Of a stretch of 47,191 nucleotides of DNA, positions 22,411-31,342 are shown one piece after another. The stretch covers positions 1 to 47,191 of IMG/VR virus record IMGVR_UViG_3300044957_001125; one strand, 5' to 3'. The DNA comes from a virus. Below the pieces are notes generated by a model. It worked only from the letters and a program-made list of their open reading frames with translations. It did no database searches and was not told the DNA's origin. Position 1 is the stretch's first letter; each line of letters starts with the position of its first letter. The position numbers and the translations under genes are program-made.

Positions 22411-23290
22411 ACCTTATATTATTATGCTGTATAGCCTTATTTAAATTACTAAAATATCTACTAGCCTCATCATTATCACAAGTATGTATAAAACCTCTTT
22501 CTCCTTCAATACAATATTTACTAATTCGTTTTGTATTAGAAAACCAACGCACTGAGTTTATAAGATTATTATTGTAAATAAAATTTCTTAAATTACCTGC
22601 TGTTGTATTCCAATCAGTGATATCATTATATTTTGGAGAATTTGTTTTATTAACACGATTAACCTTAATATTATCCATTGGAAATCTATTTTTAGGTAAC
22701 ATGTCAATAAATTCTTTAGTATAAAAACAAAATGACCCACGTGGTGTAAATGCTTTTGGAATTTGTTCTGTATAACCATTATCTAAAAACATCCAATCAT
22801 TTTTATTAGGAACAATTTCTGTTTTAAATTGATGGTTACTTACTCCATACTTACTAGATTCTATAGGTTTAAATAATGTTAACTCAGGATTAAAAATATC
22901 AATAAACAAAGTATTAGATAATATTAAATTATCATCATGTGTTACTAAAAATATATCATAATTAGTATAGTCATAGTCCTCACACCATTGATTAAACACT
23001 TCCATGTCACCAATTGTATTTGGTTTTTCAATATAATTCCATCCTAATTTTTTAATAATATCTATTGTTAATATCTCATTATATAAAGCTGTGTCTAAAT
23101 GTTTAAGTATATCTTCTCCTTTATATAAACGAATTGATTCTTTTTCACTGATGGCATCTATATGTTCTGGGCTACGATGACTTATTGTAAATAAATCAAT
23201 AACATTATCTTGTTTATTTTGATTAGCTAATGCCTTATAGAACTGTGAAGCATAATGCCATCCAGAAGCTATAACTGCTATTTTTTTCAT
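22391..23290 (-). CDS. Putative glycosyltransferase-like protein, 299 aa
   Basis: The start is MKKIAVIASGWHYASQFYKA; near residue 135 YDIFLVTHDDNLILSNTLF could form the DxD-like metal site of a GT-A enzyme. The second half contains TPRGSFCFYTKEFIDMLPKN. Cluster position and the HDD motif suggest sugar transfer. No specific family is recognised. It overlaps the downstream gene by 20 bases. Confidence 0.5.
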   Translation of the reverse strand: MKKIAVIASGWHYASQFYKALANQNKQDNVIDLFTISHRSPEHIDAISEKESIRLYKGEDILKHLDTALYNEILTIDIIKKLGWNYIEKPNTIGDMEVFNQWCEDYDYTNYDIFLVTHDDNLILSNTLFIDIFNPELTLFKPIESSKYGVSNHQFKTEIVPNKNDWMFLDNGYTEQIPKAFTPRGSFCFYTKEFIDMLPKNRFPMDNIKVNRVNKTNSPKYNDITDWNTTAGNLRNFIYNNNLINSVRWFSNTKRISKYCIEGERGFIHTCDNDEASRYFSNLNKAIQHNNIRYENLEL

Positions 23291-23294
23291 CTGT

Positions 23295-23840
23295 TTAAAG
23301 ATTTATTCCTGATAAACTAGGGAACTTATTATTGATTACTTTATAATTAGTGATAGATTGAATTGATTGTATTTTAGTTCTATTATATTTTTCCATCCAA
23401 CTAATACTATCTCTCTCTAATGTTCCTCCTTCAAAAATAATTTTTGAGGTTGGGTACTTATTATACAATGATAATATTGTATCACCATCATTAGATATAT
23501 CTAAATGTATTAAGTCAAATTCTTCATCTTGATTTAACCAATCATTAAAATTAATTTTCTTTAAAGTAACATATTGTTTTAGATTATAATATTTTAAATT
23601 ATATTCTACAATACTTTTATCAGATGCTTTATATGGATATTCTTCAAATAAATCATATCCAATAATTTCTCCAAACCCATTATCTTTAACTGCTTGAGCT
23701 AAACAAATAATTGAATAACCATATAGCAATCCAAAGTCAATAATTTTTTTAGGTTTGCTAGTTATAACTACATCATAGATACTTTTACCTATATTATTAT
23801 CTACATATGAAGAGTAGATATGTTTTGGTTCTATAAACAT
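23295..23840 (-). CDS. SAM-dependent methyltransferase-like protein, 181 aa
   Basis: A class I methyltransferase layout: KKIIDFGLLYGYSIICLAQA (strand 1 and SAM loop), EIIGYDLFEEY (acid at the end of strand 2), DLIHLDISNDGD (strand 4), then KIIFEGGTLERDS. It resembles the Methyltransf_24/CmcI group, which modifies sugars. One base separates it from the aminotransferase gene. Confidence 0.6.
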   Translation of the reverse strand: MFIEPKHIYSSYVDNNIGKSIYDVVITSKPKKIIDFGLLYGYSIICLAQAVKDNGFGEIIGYDLFEEYPYKASDKSIVEYNLKYYNLKQYVTLKKINFNDWLNQDEEFDLIHLDISNDGDTILSLYNKYPTSKIIFEGGTLERDSISWMEKYNRTKIQSIQSITNYKVINNKFPSLSGINL

Positions 23841-23841
23841 A

Positions 23842-25017
23842 TTACCATCCTTGTTTTATACAGTCAACAATATATTCTCTTTGTTCTTCAGTCACCCACC
23901 ATCCAACTGGAATGGATGATAATTTAGGAACTGTTTTGCTTAGATTAGGTAGTAATGATCTATATTCTTTAACACAACTATGAATATCATTACGCTCATG
24001 TACTTGTGAACATGCTATACCTTTCTCAGCCATATAACGTTGAAAATCATTTTTACGCTCTACTAAAATACTATAAATCCAAAATGCTGATTCTCTATCA
24101 CTATGTCGTTTAGGTAAAGTCAAACCATCAATATTTTGTAATTCACTATCATAATAAGCAGCATTTGATTTGTGTTTAAAGACTATATTATTAATACATT
24201 TAAAATTCTCTAAGCCAATAGCTGCATTAATATCATTCATATGAAACTTAAATCCCCACTCTGAAATATCAGCTTCACACCTAAAATCTTTACGATTACC
24301 TTCTCTATCAATACCATACCACCTCAATAGCTTACCTCTTTTATATAATTCATCATGAGGTAAAAATAATAAACCACCATCACCTGAGGTGATATGTTTA
24401 ATAGCTTGTAAACTAAAAGTACAAATGTTACCATGTGTACCAATTAATTTACCTTTATATTTACTGCCCATAGCATGAGCACAATCCTCAATAATAGCTG
24501 GTTTGAAATTATACAACTTATAAGCTTGATTTTGTATTTCAGCTAACCTATCTAAATCAATTGGATAACCACCCCAATGCACTACAAATATAGCTTTAGT
24601 TTTAGGAGTAATTTTTCTAGCTAAATCATCTAGATCCATATTTAATGTATCAGGATCAATATCAACCCATTTAATCTTAAAGTTATTAGCTAGTATAGGC
24701 CAGTTAGTGGCTGTACAAGTTAAAGCTGTAGTCAACACTTCATCACCATTCTGTATTCCAGGCCAATAAGAAGTAGCATAACCATCAAATCCAAGCATAT
24801 GGTTAGATGGTTTTTTAAGCATATGTAATGCTAAATGTTCAGCTGATGTAGCAGCATTAACAGTTAAGATTTTATCATGTCTAAAATATTTTTTTAGATG
24901 CTCCTCAAACTCATCAACCACTGGTCCCTGGCCAATAAAACCACTTTTAAGCACTTGAGTTACTTTCTCAGGAGCTGTATCTGCCATATGTACTTTAAAT
25001 AAAGGTATGTTTTGCAT
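23842..25017 (-). CDS. DegT/DnrJ/EryC1-type sugar aminotransferase
   Basis: A 391-residue PLP enzyme of the sugar aminotransferase family: NAATSAEHLALHML, then IIEDCAHAMGSKYKGKLIG, then TFSLQAIKHITSGDGG, in which the Lys of QAIKH should hold the PLP. Full length for the family. These enzymes add an amino group to 3- or 4-keto nucleotide-sugars, matching the epimerase/dehydratases nearby. It is a strong sign that the cluster makes an amino sugar. Confidence 0.9.
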   Translation of the reverse strand: MQNIPLFKVHMADTAPEKVTQVLKSGFIGQGPVVDEFEEHLKKYFRHDKILTVNAATSAEHLALHMLKKPSNHMLGFDGYATSYWPGIQNGDEVLTTALTCTATNWPILANNFKIKWVDIDPDTLNMDLDDLARKITPKTKAIFVVHWGGYPIDLDRLAEIQNQAYKLYNFKPAIIEDCAHAMGSKYKGKLIGTHGNICTFSLQAIKHITSGDGGLLFLPHDELYKRGKLLRWYGIDREGNRKDFRCEADISEWGFKFHMNDINAAIGLENFKCINNIVFKHKSNAAYYDSELQNIDGLTLPKRHSDRESAFWIYSILVERKNDFQRYMAEKGIACSQVHERNDIHSCVKEYRSLLPNLSKTVPKLSSIPVGWWVTEEQREYIVDCIKQGW

Positions 25018-25053
25018 ATTCTAAATATAATTATTTTTTTATGTTTTACCAAA

Positions 25054-25860
25054 CTATTTGTATAATTCATTATATATACGTTGCATGAAATAAGCTCTAG
25101 TGCGGCCTAACTCATTTTGAGGTATAGCATTAAATTGATAAACCCATCCTGAGTTATATAGATTTGTTAAATCATCTTTCCACCAACATTGTTTAGAGAT
25201 ATATAATAAATTTTTTCTAGCTAAATCCATTACACCATATTCTCTAGGTAATATATTTAATTTAATATTAAATTCTTTACGTAAACAATTTATAAGTGTT
25301 ATATCACTACCTGTTAATAAAGTTTCATATGATTGAATCACTGCTTGTTGATTTTGTAAATACCAACTCATACATTTGGATAAAAATTCTTTATGATCTT
25401 TATTAACAATAACAAATCCAGTTTGAAAAAATTCATAATTAGGTATACAACATTCTTTATTAAAAAACATTTTAGAGTAGCCATTTATAGCTCTTGACAC
25501 CCATTCATAATCACCATCTGTTAATGGACTAGAAAATTTTCTATCTGTCAAATTAAAAAAATTAGGACAGTCTGGATGTACTATTGAGTCTGCATCAACA
25601 ACTAATACTTGATCATATTCAATACCACTATGTACTAAAATATCTAAAACATACCATCGTTGCCATGTTATTAACATTTCAGACTCAGGCATTAGTAGTT
25701 GATCCATAATAACCAACTCACAATTATTTTTTTTACACCACTGCCTCCAAGAATCTATACCAAACTCATATCCATCAGTTCGACCTACTTTACCAATACT
25801 AGATTTACTAGTATATTCTTGCTGTCGTTTAATAAAAGGTATAAAAACTATATTTTTCAT
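25054..25860 (-). CDS. Glycosyltransferase-like protein (GT-A), 268 aa
   Basis: The protein has an N-terminal KNIVFIPFIKRQQEYTSKSS, then a YDQVLVVDADSIVHPDCPNF segment: DAD is the metal-binding DxD of GT-A glycosyltransferases. A later NYEFFQTGFVIVNKDHKEFL matches the acceptor region of GT8-like enzymes. It lacks signal or membrane segments. The gene is three bases downstream of the DUF616-like gene. Confidence 0.7.
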   Translation of the reverse strand: MKNIVFIPFIKRQQEYTSKSSIGKVGRTDGYEFGIDSWRQWCKKNNCELVIMDQLLMPESEMLITWQRWYVLDILVHSGIEYDQVLVVDADSIVHPDCPNFFNLTDRKFSSPLTDGDYEWVSRAINGYSKMFFNKECCIPNYEFFQTGFVIVNKDHKEFLSKCMSWYLQNQQAVIQSYETLLTGSDITLINCLRKEFNIKLNILPREYGVMDLARKNLLYISKQCWWKDDLTNLYNSGWVYQFNAIPQNELGRTRAYFMQRIYNELYK

Positions 25861-25863
25861 TTA

Positions 25864-26586
25864 TTATTTTTTTCCTATATGTTTACCCAGATTTTTAAAA
25901 TACTTATTGTCTCTTGAGTCTCCAGGTATATATTCAAATTTTAAATTATTTTTCCAAGCGCAATAGTTAAAACTTAATTGGTCACGTTTAGAATTATATG
26001 AAATTTCTTCCCACCAACTTTCCATTGTTTGAATACAATCATATTCATTATGTCTACGTACTATAACCATACCTGTTATTAAACCATTATTCTTAGGATA
26101 ACCAGCATACTGATATTTTTCAATTTGTTTTGATATAATATCAGGATTATCTTTATAAGCTAATATTCCTCGTTCTGGATTTTTCTGATAGTTTATTTTT
26201 CCAATTTGAATAATATGAGATGCTTCATCATATAAACAATTTCTTGGATCTAAAATATTATTAGCGTGACTAAAAAAAGCTACATTAGATGACTTTAAAA
26301 CTAACTCTATTAATTCATTTGGATCAGACTGTAATAACATATTACCATCTATCCAAATACTATACTCATATTCTTTTAAATACCTATGAGGTAATACTTT
26401 AAATTTTTTAGCATTTCTATTAGAGTCATTATAAATAATAGGAACTTTTTTTATATTCCAAATATCAGATTTATAATCTGAATCAGTGAAACAAATAAAA
26501 TCACAATTAGATGGCTTAACTAATGGATTTGTGAGTGGATCATATTGACCAAATATTGATGTATATATAGCTATTTTACTTGACAT
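25864..26586 (-). CDS. DUF616/TOD1-type glycosyltransferase, 240 aa
   Basis: The start IAIYTSIFGQYDPLTNPL, then CDFICFTDSDYKSDIWNIKK, is the recognisable signature of the DUF616 (TOD1/MUCI70) family, and YEYSIWIDGNMLL carries the Asp-Gly-Asn motif of the donor site. Homologous proteins are proposed glycosyltransferases. The start overlaps the upstream gene by 16 bases. Confidence 0.75.
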   Translation of the reverse strand: MSSKIAIYTSIFGQYDPLTNPLVKPSNCDFICFTDSDYKSDIWNIKKVPIIYNDSNRNAKKFKVLPHRYLKEYEYSIWIDGNMLLQSDPNELIELVLKSSNVAFFSHANNILDPRNCLYDEASHIIQIGKINYQKNPERGILAYKDNPDIISKQIEKYQYAGYPKNNGLITGMVIVRRHNEYDCIQTMESWWEEISYNSKRDQLSFNYCAWKNNLKFEYIPGDSRDNKYFKNLGKHIGKK

Positions 26587-28004
26587 ATAATACCTTCATA
26601 ATGTTTCAAAATCTTATTTTGTGTTTTTGGTATAATAGTACCAGCATGATGTCCTATATACTCTAACACAACTAATTGACCAGTGTTTATAAATTCATCA
26701 ATTGCTTGTTTGATGTCTGGAAATAATCCATAGTCATCAAACACTAATATTGGTTTATTACATAATTCTATAACATTTAAAATATCTTGTTTAACATGTT
26801 GATATGTGTGTATACAGTCAATTAGTACTATATCGTGATGACCAAAATCCCATTTTTTATTATACACATCAGCTACTACATAATTTATATTATCACATTC
26901 ATGATTAACATTAATTTTTGAAAACTCATGTCGTTCAGGTAAAACATCTATAGCTGTAACTGACTTAAATAAATTACTTAATATCCTAGTTGTATATCCA
27001 GTTGATGATCCTACTTCTAATGCTGTTAAATTTTTATACTTATCTTTATTAAAGAAATCAATTAACTCTGATTTAAATTTTAAGGATGTAGTTGTTTTAG
27101 ATTCCCATTTATCAGGAACATTTTTTAATAATTTAACCTTTAATGGATCAAACACTAGTGTTTCACCATCAATAATATTAGATGATATTGGAAATTGTCT
27201 TTGTAACTCTATTACTTTTGAGTATCTAACAACTAATTGAGTTATGCCTGCTTGATTACCTATATTAACTTTAGCTTTAGTTTTAATATATAGTTGTATC
27301 TGAGTATCAATATTTCTCATATTCAATACCTGATTGATAAAATTAAATCGGGTCATTGATAATGGATCTTTGGTCCAGTAGAAATAAGGTAAATTATATT
27401 TTTTTAACTCATCAATTAGAATATTATCAGATTCATAATTATATCTATTAGATAATAATAAACAACCAAAGTCTTGATCACCAACATGTTGTTTAATTAT
27501 AGTGTCACCTATTTCTTTTTCTTGTTCTGAAAAATATAACTCAGGCTGTATATCATTAATTTCATTAAATTGCCAAAATTGTAAAATTTGTTTTAATAAT
27601 GGCTCATTTACTTCATCATAAATTCTAAAATGATCATTATACACTTCACCTTCAAATGAGTCAATAAATCCATCAACATAAGGATTATTATCAAATATAG
27701 TATGAACAACTTGAAATGGATCTGACCATGATGACCAATTTTTTTCTAAATGGCCAAACAGTTGTTGAAGTAATTTTGGTGATGGGATCCATACTTTACA
27801 GTCAGGATATTTTTCTTTTAATTTTCTAGGCATAGCTGAGATGATACCCCAGTCACCTAATCCAAAACATGTTCTTAAAATTATAAAGTTTTTATTATTT
27901 AAATAATCATCAGGTATATAAGATGGATCATTAATAGAAAAACCTAATTTATCTACTTCATCAATACTATATAATTTATTATTATATGTTCTCCAAAAAA
28001 TCAT
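26571..28004 (-). CDS. Fusion of GT9-like glycosyltransferase and class I methyltransferase
   Basis: A 477-residue two-domain protein. Residues about 40-290 are GT9/heptosyltransferase-like: FIILRTCFGLGDWGIISAMP, a mid segment with FGCLLLSNRYNY and KVNIGNQAGITQLVVRYSKV. Residues about 310-465 are a methyltransferase: LTALEVGSSTGYTTRILSNL, SVTAIDVLPERHEF, then HHDIVLIDCIHTYQHVKQDI. The fusion suggests one polypeptide adds a sugar and methylates it, or caps chain growth. It has tight overlaps on both sides. Confidence 0.8.
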   Translation of the reverse strand: MIFWRTYNNKLYSIDEVDKLGFSINDPSYIPDDYLNNKNFIILRTCFGLGDWGIISAMPRKLKEKYPDCKVWIPSPKLLQQLFGHLEKNWSSWSDPFQVVHTIFDNNPYVDGFIDSFEGEVYNDHFRIYDEVNEPLLKQILQFWQFNEINDIQPELYFSEQEKEIGDTIIKQHVGDQDFGCLLLSNRYNYESDNILIDELKKYNLPYFYWTKDPLSMTRFNFINQVLNMRNIDTQIQLYIKTKAKVNIGNQAGITQLVVRYSKVIELQRQFPISSNIIDGETLVFDPLKVKLLKNVPDKWESKTTTSLKFKSELIDFFNKDKYKNLTALEVGSSTGYTTRILSNLFKSVTAIDVLPERHEFSKINVNHECDNINYVVADVYNKKWDFGHHDIVLIDCIHTYQHVKQDILNVIELCNKPILVFDDYGLFPDIKQAIDEFINTGQLVVLEYIGHHAGTIIPKTQNKILKHYEGIICQVK

Positions 28005-28831
28005 TTGCTTATAGCTCTACCTTTCATTTGTTTCCAATCTTGTTCTGGTCTAACTTCTAGATTTGTTTTCCAAGCTGCTTCTAAAATATGCATAGGTGTA
28101 TTTAATTCTTTACCTAGTGTTATAAGAGCATTTATATCTTTAGGAAAACAAGTACCTCCAAACCCTAATTTACCATCATGTCCTGGTACATGCAAGTGTG
28201 AATCACCTACTCTACCATCTGAAGCAAACCCATGTTTAGCTGTTTCCCAATCAATACCTAATACCTTAGACATTCTATAAAATTCATTCATTATACTTAC
28301 TTTAGTAGCAAAGAAAGTATTATTCATATATTTAATAAACTCAGCTGTAGTTGAGTCAGTATGAATATAATGTCTATTTGCAAATCGTTGACTGAATAAT
28401 TGTTCTACTTTATCAGTTAAATGTTTTTCACCTCCAAATATAACTCTAGCTTGACTTAAGATGTCTAATTTAGCAGTTCGTTCAGTTAAAAACTCAGGAC
28501 AAAACACTATATTAAAATTATATTTGTCTTTCAATTGTTTTGTGGTACCTGGTAATATAGTTGATTTTAAAATAAAAATAGCTTCTGTATTATGTAACCC
28601 TATATTACTAAAGAAATTTTCAACATATGATAAGTCCTGTTCACCATTTTCTCTCATTGGTGTTGGTAAACATACAAATATAAAATCTTGAGATAATACT
28701 TCAAGTAATGTGTGTGTTGATTTAAGAGGATCAACATCAAATACTTTCATATCTGTTGTAGGAGAAAAAGCAAATATTTGAGCTTCACCTACAAAACCAT
28801 TTCCAACAACACCTACTTTAAATTTGTTCAT
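28001..28831 (-). CDS. UDP-glucose/GDP-mannose dehydrogenase family protein, C-terminally short
   Basis: NAD motif GVVGNGFVG near residue 5, FVCLPTPM, then VFCPEFLTERTA, KYMNNTFFATKVSIMNEFYR and GFGGTCFPKDINALI with the catalytic Cys. All key motifs of nucleotide-sugar dehydrogenases up to the active-site Cys are present. The chain stops at 276 residues against about 390-450, so the C-terminal UDP-binding domain is missing. The start is set at ATG 28831; the frame upstream opens only from a TTG in the preceding gene. It may make a uronic acid or be reduced to a binding role. Confidence 0.8.
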   Translation of the reverse strand: MNKFKVGVVGNGFVGEAQIFAFSPTTDMKVFDVDPLKSTHTLLEVLSQDFIFVCLPTPMRENGEQDLSYVENFFSNIGLHNTEAIFILKSTILPGTTKQLKDKYNFNIVFCPEFLTERTAKLDILSQARVIFGGEKHLTDKVEQLFSQRFANRHYIHTDSTTAEFIKYMNNTFFATKVSIMNEFYRMSKVLGIDWETAKHGFASDGRVGDSHLHVPGHDGKLGFGGTCFPKDINALITLGKELNTPMHILEAAWKTNLEVRPEQDWKQMKGRAISK

Positions 28832-29444
28832 AAAACTTATTTTGTTTTTCTTGTCTTTCAATTGTTTTAGGATGTATTAATTCGTATCCTTTAGGTAAAT
28901 TAGCTATTGTTTTCCATCCAGATAATCTTTCATGTACTTTATTTTTCCATTGAATATCTTTTTTATTAGTACAAATACGAGTTTGATAATCTGGGTAGTT
29001 AACCCAACCATTATCATCTACAAACCATCTCCATTTATCAATATGAACACGAGTTAATCCTTTAACTGTATTAATACGAGGTAAAGCTATAACATCAACT
29101 AAACCTTTATTCATATCCAATATATTATGAATGTTTTCAGCTAATCCATCACTTAAGTATTCATCAGCATCAATAAAGAATATCCAATCACGTGTACAAT
29201 GATCTTTAACATTGTTTTTAAATGATGCAAAGTCACCATTTAATGAGGATGATATTCTATGATATTCAAATTTTTGACTAACATTATATTTACCAGCTAC
29301 TTTTTTCACCTTGTCTATAGCTGTATTATCTAGTTGAACCATTATTTCATCTCCTGGTTTAATAATAGTTACTAATTGATCTAATAAGCGTTCTAATTCA
29401 ATATATTCATTCCATGCTGTAATAGCAAAACTAATAGTAGTCAT
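28818..29444 (-). CDS. Family 2 glycosyltransferase, 208 aa
   Basis: A GT-A enzyme: TISFAITAWNEYIELERLLD, later WIFFIDADEYLSDGLAENIH, with the Asp-Ala-Asp metal site, and a short C-terminal part (WKNKVHERLSGWKT) with the HE typical of family 2 members. It is near the lower length limit for a complete domain. The stop overlaps the dehydrogenase start by 14 bases. Confidence 0.8.
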   Translation of the reverse strand: MTTISFAITAWNEYIELERLLDQLVTIIKPGDEIMVQLDNTAIDKVKKVAGKYNVSQKFEYHRISSSLNGDFASFKNNVKDHCTRDWIFFIDADEYLSDGLAENIHNILDMNKGLVDVIALPRINTVKGLTRVHIDKWRWFVDDNGWVNYPDYQTRICTNKKDIQWKNKVHERLSGWKTIANLPKGYELIHPKTIERQEKQNKFYEQI

Positions 29445-29453
29445 AACTTAATT

Positions 29454-29882
29454 TTAAATTAAACCAATATAATGACAAGCCTCATCAAATTGGTCTTTAG
29501 TAAATGTTTTTAATGTTTTAGGATCTGATTTATGAGTTGCATCTTTAAGTTTTTCTTTTTCTTCATCTGTTGTTTCTATAGCTTTAATACCTGCCCAACC
29601 CCAAGTATCTTTATTAGTACCATTTACAAACACAGTACCTTTATCCTGAATATTAATAACTGTTGGATACCAAACATGTTTATCAGTATCAATAAACTTA
29701 ATATCTTTATATAACTCAGGCATTACTTCTTCTGTTTGAGTCACTAACTCACTTCCTTCAATCATTAATTCGTTAGTTGTATATCCACAACTCATACAAC
29801 TCCAAATTGATATACCTTGTTGTTTATGTTCATAACAAGCATCTGATCCACAGTGAGCACATGTTACTAATTTATCATTCAT
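29454..29882 (-). CDS. Zinc-ribbon protein, 142 aa
   Basis: The N-terminus has two Cys pairs: VTCAHCGSDAC and SCMSCGYTT (first and last pair about 24 residues apart), a typical zinc ribbon. The remaining 100 residues are soluble and acidic. Similar small zinc-ribbon proteins are common in T4-like marine phages, function unknown. A related ribbon occurs at 35061..35303. The start overlaps the stop of the 43-aa gene. Confidence 0.65.
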   Translation of the reverse strand: MNDKLVTCAHCGSDACYEHKQQGISIWSCMSCGYTTNELMIEGSELVTQTEEVMPELYKDIKFIDTDKHVWYPTVINIQDKGTVFVNGTNKDTWGWAGIKAIETTDEEKEKLKDATHKSDPKTLKTFTKDQFDEACHYIGLI

Positions 29883-30006
29883 TGTTTTCTAATTTTACTG
29901 TTTTTAATACTTCTTTTAATTCATCCCATCCAGCAGGTGTTAAATTAAAATTATCACTACCTGCTACAAATCCTCTAAACCATATAATAAAATCTCTACT
30001 TGTCAT
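29875..30006 (-). CDS. Small hypothetical protein, 43 aa
   Basis: ATG at 30006 overlaps the stop of the glycosyltransferase gene by one base. The frame reads MTSRDFIIWFRGFVAGSDNF, then NLTPAGWDELKEVLKTV, and ends in an overlap with the zinc-ribbon gene. The WxxLKEVLxTV end resembles small phage proteins of unknown role in many dsDNA phages. Confidence 0.65.
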   Translation of the reverse strand: MTSRDFIIWFRGFVAGSDNFNLTPAGWDELKEVLKTVKLENNE

Positions 30007-31337
30007 CACTCTATTTTTTTAAGTTTAGGTAAATTAAGTTTAGGTAATTCATCATTATTTACTTTTTTTAGAGAGGGTAATTTAAGTTCAACTTGTTTAG
30101 GTACTTTTGATTCTAAAATATTATCTAATATCTCAGCCATTTTATTAAATGAATAATTTGTTTTAGCAAAATGTGTTTGACGTTTAGATTTTTCTAAATG
30201 TTTATTATAATCATTATAAACTGATTTAAATGCATCAGCCACTTCTTCATCATTAGGTGTAAACCACTGTGACTCAGCTAATATCATATTTTTAGCTTGA
30301 GCTGATTTATGAACTGGAGTTAAAGTACCATTCACTAAAACATTATATTCTGGGTGTAAGAAATCAATATGTCCACTCCAGTTACTAGCTATAATGGGTT
30401 TTTTAGTTAAACTAAATTCAAGTAATGGTCTTCCAAATCCTTCACCTTTAGTTAATGACACCATTGCTTTTATTTTACCATGGTTATATAAATCATTCAT
30501 ATCCTTATTCTCTAGATCACCATGTAACAAGTATATGTTTGGTAAAGTACCTTTAACAGTTTGTCTAACAGCATCTATTTTTTTAAGTATCTCATCTCTA
30601 TCCATTATAGAGTTAGTCACTTGAGAGGTCTTTAAAATCAAACCTGGTTTAGTTCCTTTTTTGTTCTTGAATGTTTCTAAAAATGCTTTAATTAAGTAGC
30701 CAACATTTTTTCTATCTTCATTAATATCACCCTGCAACCAATGTCCAACAAATAAAAAGTTAAAATCCTCTTCAATATCATCTAATGATGTTACTAACTC
30801 AGTATCTTCTAAATCATTATCATCAACATGGAAATATTCATTTAAATTAACTCCTTCAAATAAAACTTCTACTGGTTTTTCTAATTTAATCATTCCTTTA
30901 AGCTGATTGTTTTGCTTATTTCTTTTTTCAAATGAATTTGTTTCAAATACTCTTTTAGCATGATTAGATGATACTAATGTTAAATTCATTCTATTAATAC
31001 CTTCAATCCAGCTTGGATCACAAACAGTAGTTTCAATACCGGCGGTGATACCAATATTAAATTTACCTACTGCTTGAAATTCATTTGGTACTGTAATCTG
31101 AATCCAAATATCTGGTTGTTGAGGTAATTGAGGTTGTTTCCAAATTAAATCATGCAGTTTTTTATCTTCTAGGTTATTTAAATTTAAGGCATTCCATGCT
31201 GTATTTCCCCAACGTTGAGATATGACTTTAATGTTATACTTATCATATTTTAAAAGTGCTTTAACTATGTCTCTAGCTCTAGCTCCATACCCAGACATTG
31301 TCTCAATAGGACAACTTATAACTAATAATGGTTTCAT
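30006..31337 (-). CDS. GT-B glycosyltransferase (GT4-like), 443 aa
   Basis: A GT-B protein: PLLVISCPIETMSGYGARAR at the N-terminus, FLFVGHWLQGDINEDRKNVG at the second Rossmann start, and GEGFGRPLLEFSLTKKPIIA, the EX7E-like donor site of GT4 (here GEGFGRPLLE). A Lys-rich tail follows. The start is placed at ATG 31337; the longer frame begins with a TTG. Six bases separate it from the upstream GT gene. Confidence 0.85.
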   Translation of the reverse strand: MKPLLVISCPIETMSGYGARARDIVKALLKYDKYNIKVISQRWGNTAWNALNLNNLEDKKLHDLIWKQPQLPQQPDIWIQITVPNEFQAVGKFNIGITAGIETTVCDPSWIEGINRMNLTLVSSNHAKRVFETNSFEKRNKQNNQLKGMIKLEKPVEVLFEGVNLNEYFHVDDNDLEDTELVTSLDDIEEDFNFLFVGHWLQGDINEDRKNVGYLIKAFLETFKNKKGTKPGLILKTSQVTNSIMDRDEILKKIDAVRQTVKGTLPNIYLLHGDLENKDMNDLYNHGKIKAMVSLTKGEGFGRPLLEFSLTKKPIIASNWSGHIDFLHPEYNVLVNGTLTPVHKSAQAKNMILAESQWFTPNDEEVADAFKSVYNDYNKHLEKSKRQTHFAKTNYSFNKMAEILDNILESKVPKQVELKLPSLKKVNNDELPKLNLPKLKKIE

Positions 31338-31342
31338 AACTA

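Noticed and set aside
28832-28861. Extended start of the sugar dehydrogenase
   Set aside because: It begins with TTG within the upstream gene; NAD-domain proteins start a few residues before the first strand, as with ATG 28831.
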